Assembly: GCA_013365365.1 (NCBI GenBank)
Contig: JABVXU010000970.1
Coordinates: forward strand, 1 to 13,444
DNA length: 13,444 bases
Direction of reading: 5' to 3'
From: Cruorifilaria tuberocauda
Lineage: Eukaryota > Nematoda > Chromadorea > Rhabditida > Onchocercidae
Made by a program: the position numbers and the translations under genes
In this document: one piece after another, positions 13,338-13,444 of the stretch
Numbering within the stretch: the stretch's first letter is position 1
Layout: each line of letters begins with the position of its first letter
Notes under the pieces: model-generated
Seen by the model: only the letters and a program-made list of their open reading frames with translations
Told to the model about the DNA's origin: nothing
Databases searched by the model: none

Positions 13338-13395
13338 TAAATTATCAATCAACAAAATTAGCTAATTAGCGATGTCATTTTAAGTATTCTTTTGA

Positions 13396-13401
13396 AATAA
13401 A
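13396..13401 (+). terminator. Polyadenylation signal AATAAA
   Basis: AATAAA lies 59 bases after the TGA of the long last exon, a normal spacing for a short nematode 3' UTR. The hexamer is common by chance in AT-rich DNA, so it supports the model only together with the exon. Confidence 0.45.
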
Positions 13402-13444
13402 AAAAAGAGAAAAAGCTGAGAGAAAACTGTTTCATTTAATTTTG

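Noticed and set aside
1..13444. tRNA, rRNA, spliced-leader RNA, CRISPR, transposon or bacterial operon
   Set aside because: No B-box motif, spliced-leader sequence, regularly spaced direct repeats with unique spacers, transposase motif or long terminal inverted repeats were seen on either strand.

Overview
The window reads as nuclear DNA of a nematode, most likely a filarial (Onchocercidae-type) worm. It is very AT-rich, its coding sequence is broken into short exons, and the acceptors are of the nematode TTTNCAG type with no separate polypyrimidine tract. One gene encodes a divergent C-type lectin-like protein, a class that nematodes have expanded. No bacterial operon, ribosome-binding site, CRISPR array, IS element, tRNA or rRNA was found. 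The organism assignment is inference from these features.

Layout. (1) Positions 1-3842 are AT-rich and mostly without a gene I can support. They hold a GC-rich island (1125-1232), a foldable inverted repeat (2038-2107), a weak orphan exon candidate on the + strand (2531-2697) and two short tandem arrays that carry GATA-factor-like TGATAA words (2721-2872, 3771-3820). (2) Positions 3843-8616, minus strand, are a nine-exon gene for a secreted protein with two C-type lectin-like domains. I assembled it from nine short open segments whose splice phases all agree. (3) Positions 8617-9876 are a head-to-head intergenic region with a tight four-copy TGATAA cluster and a GC box / E2F-like site near its right end. 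(4) Positions 9877-13337, plus strand, are a ten-exon gene for an acidic Ser/Asp/Glu-rich protein that I do not recognise. It has two possible last exons, and an AATAAA lies 59 bases after the stop of the longer form.

How they may work together. The lectin-like gene has a signal peptide, ten N-glycosylation sequons and the two conserved disulfide pairs in each domain, so it should act outside the cell or in the secretory pathway. The acidic protein lacks a signal peptide and looks nuclear or scaffold-like (inference). The two genes are divergent and could share the intergenic regulatory region, but nothing links their functions directly.

Nearly all single open frames of 60-125 codons here are chance or shadows of exons, as expected in such AT-rich DNA. 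The two gene models rest on phase agreement at every junction, plus conserved C-type lectin positions for the first. Splice sites were chosen by eye and have not been checked against transcripts.
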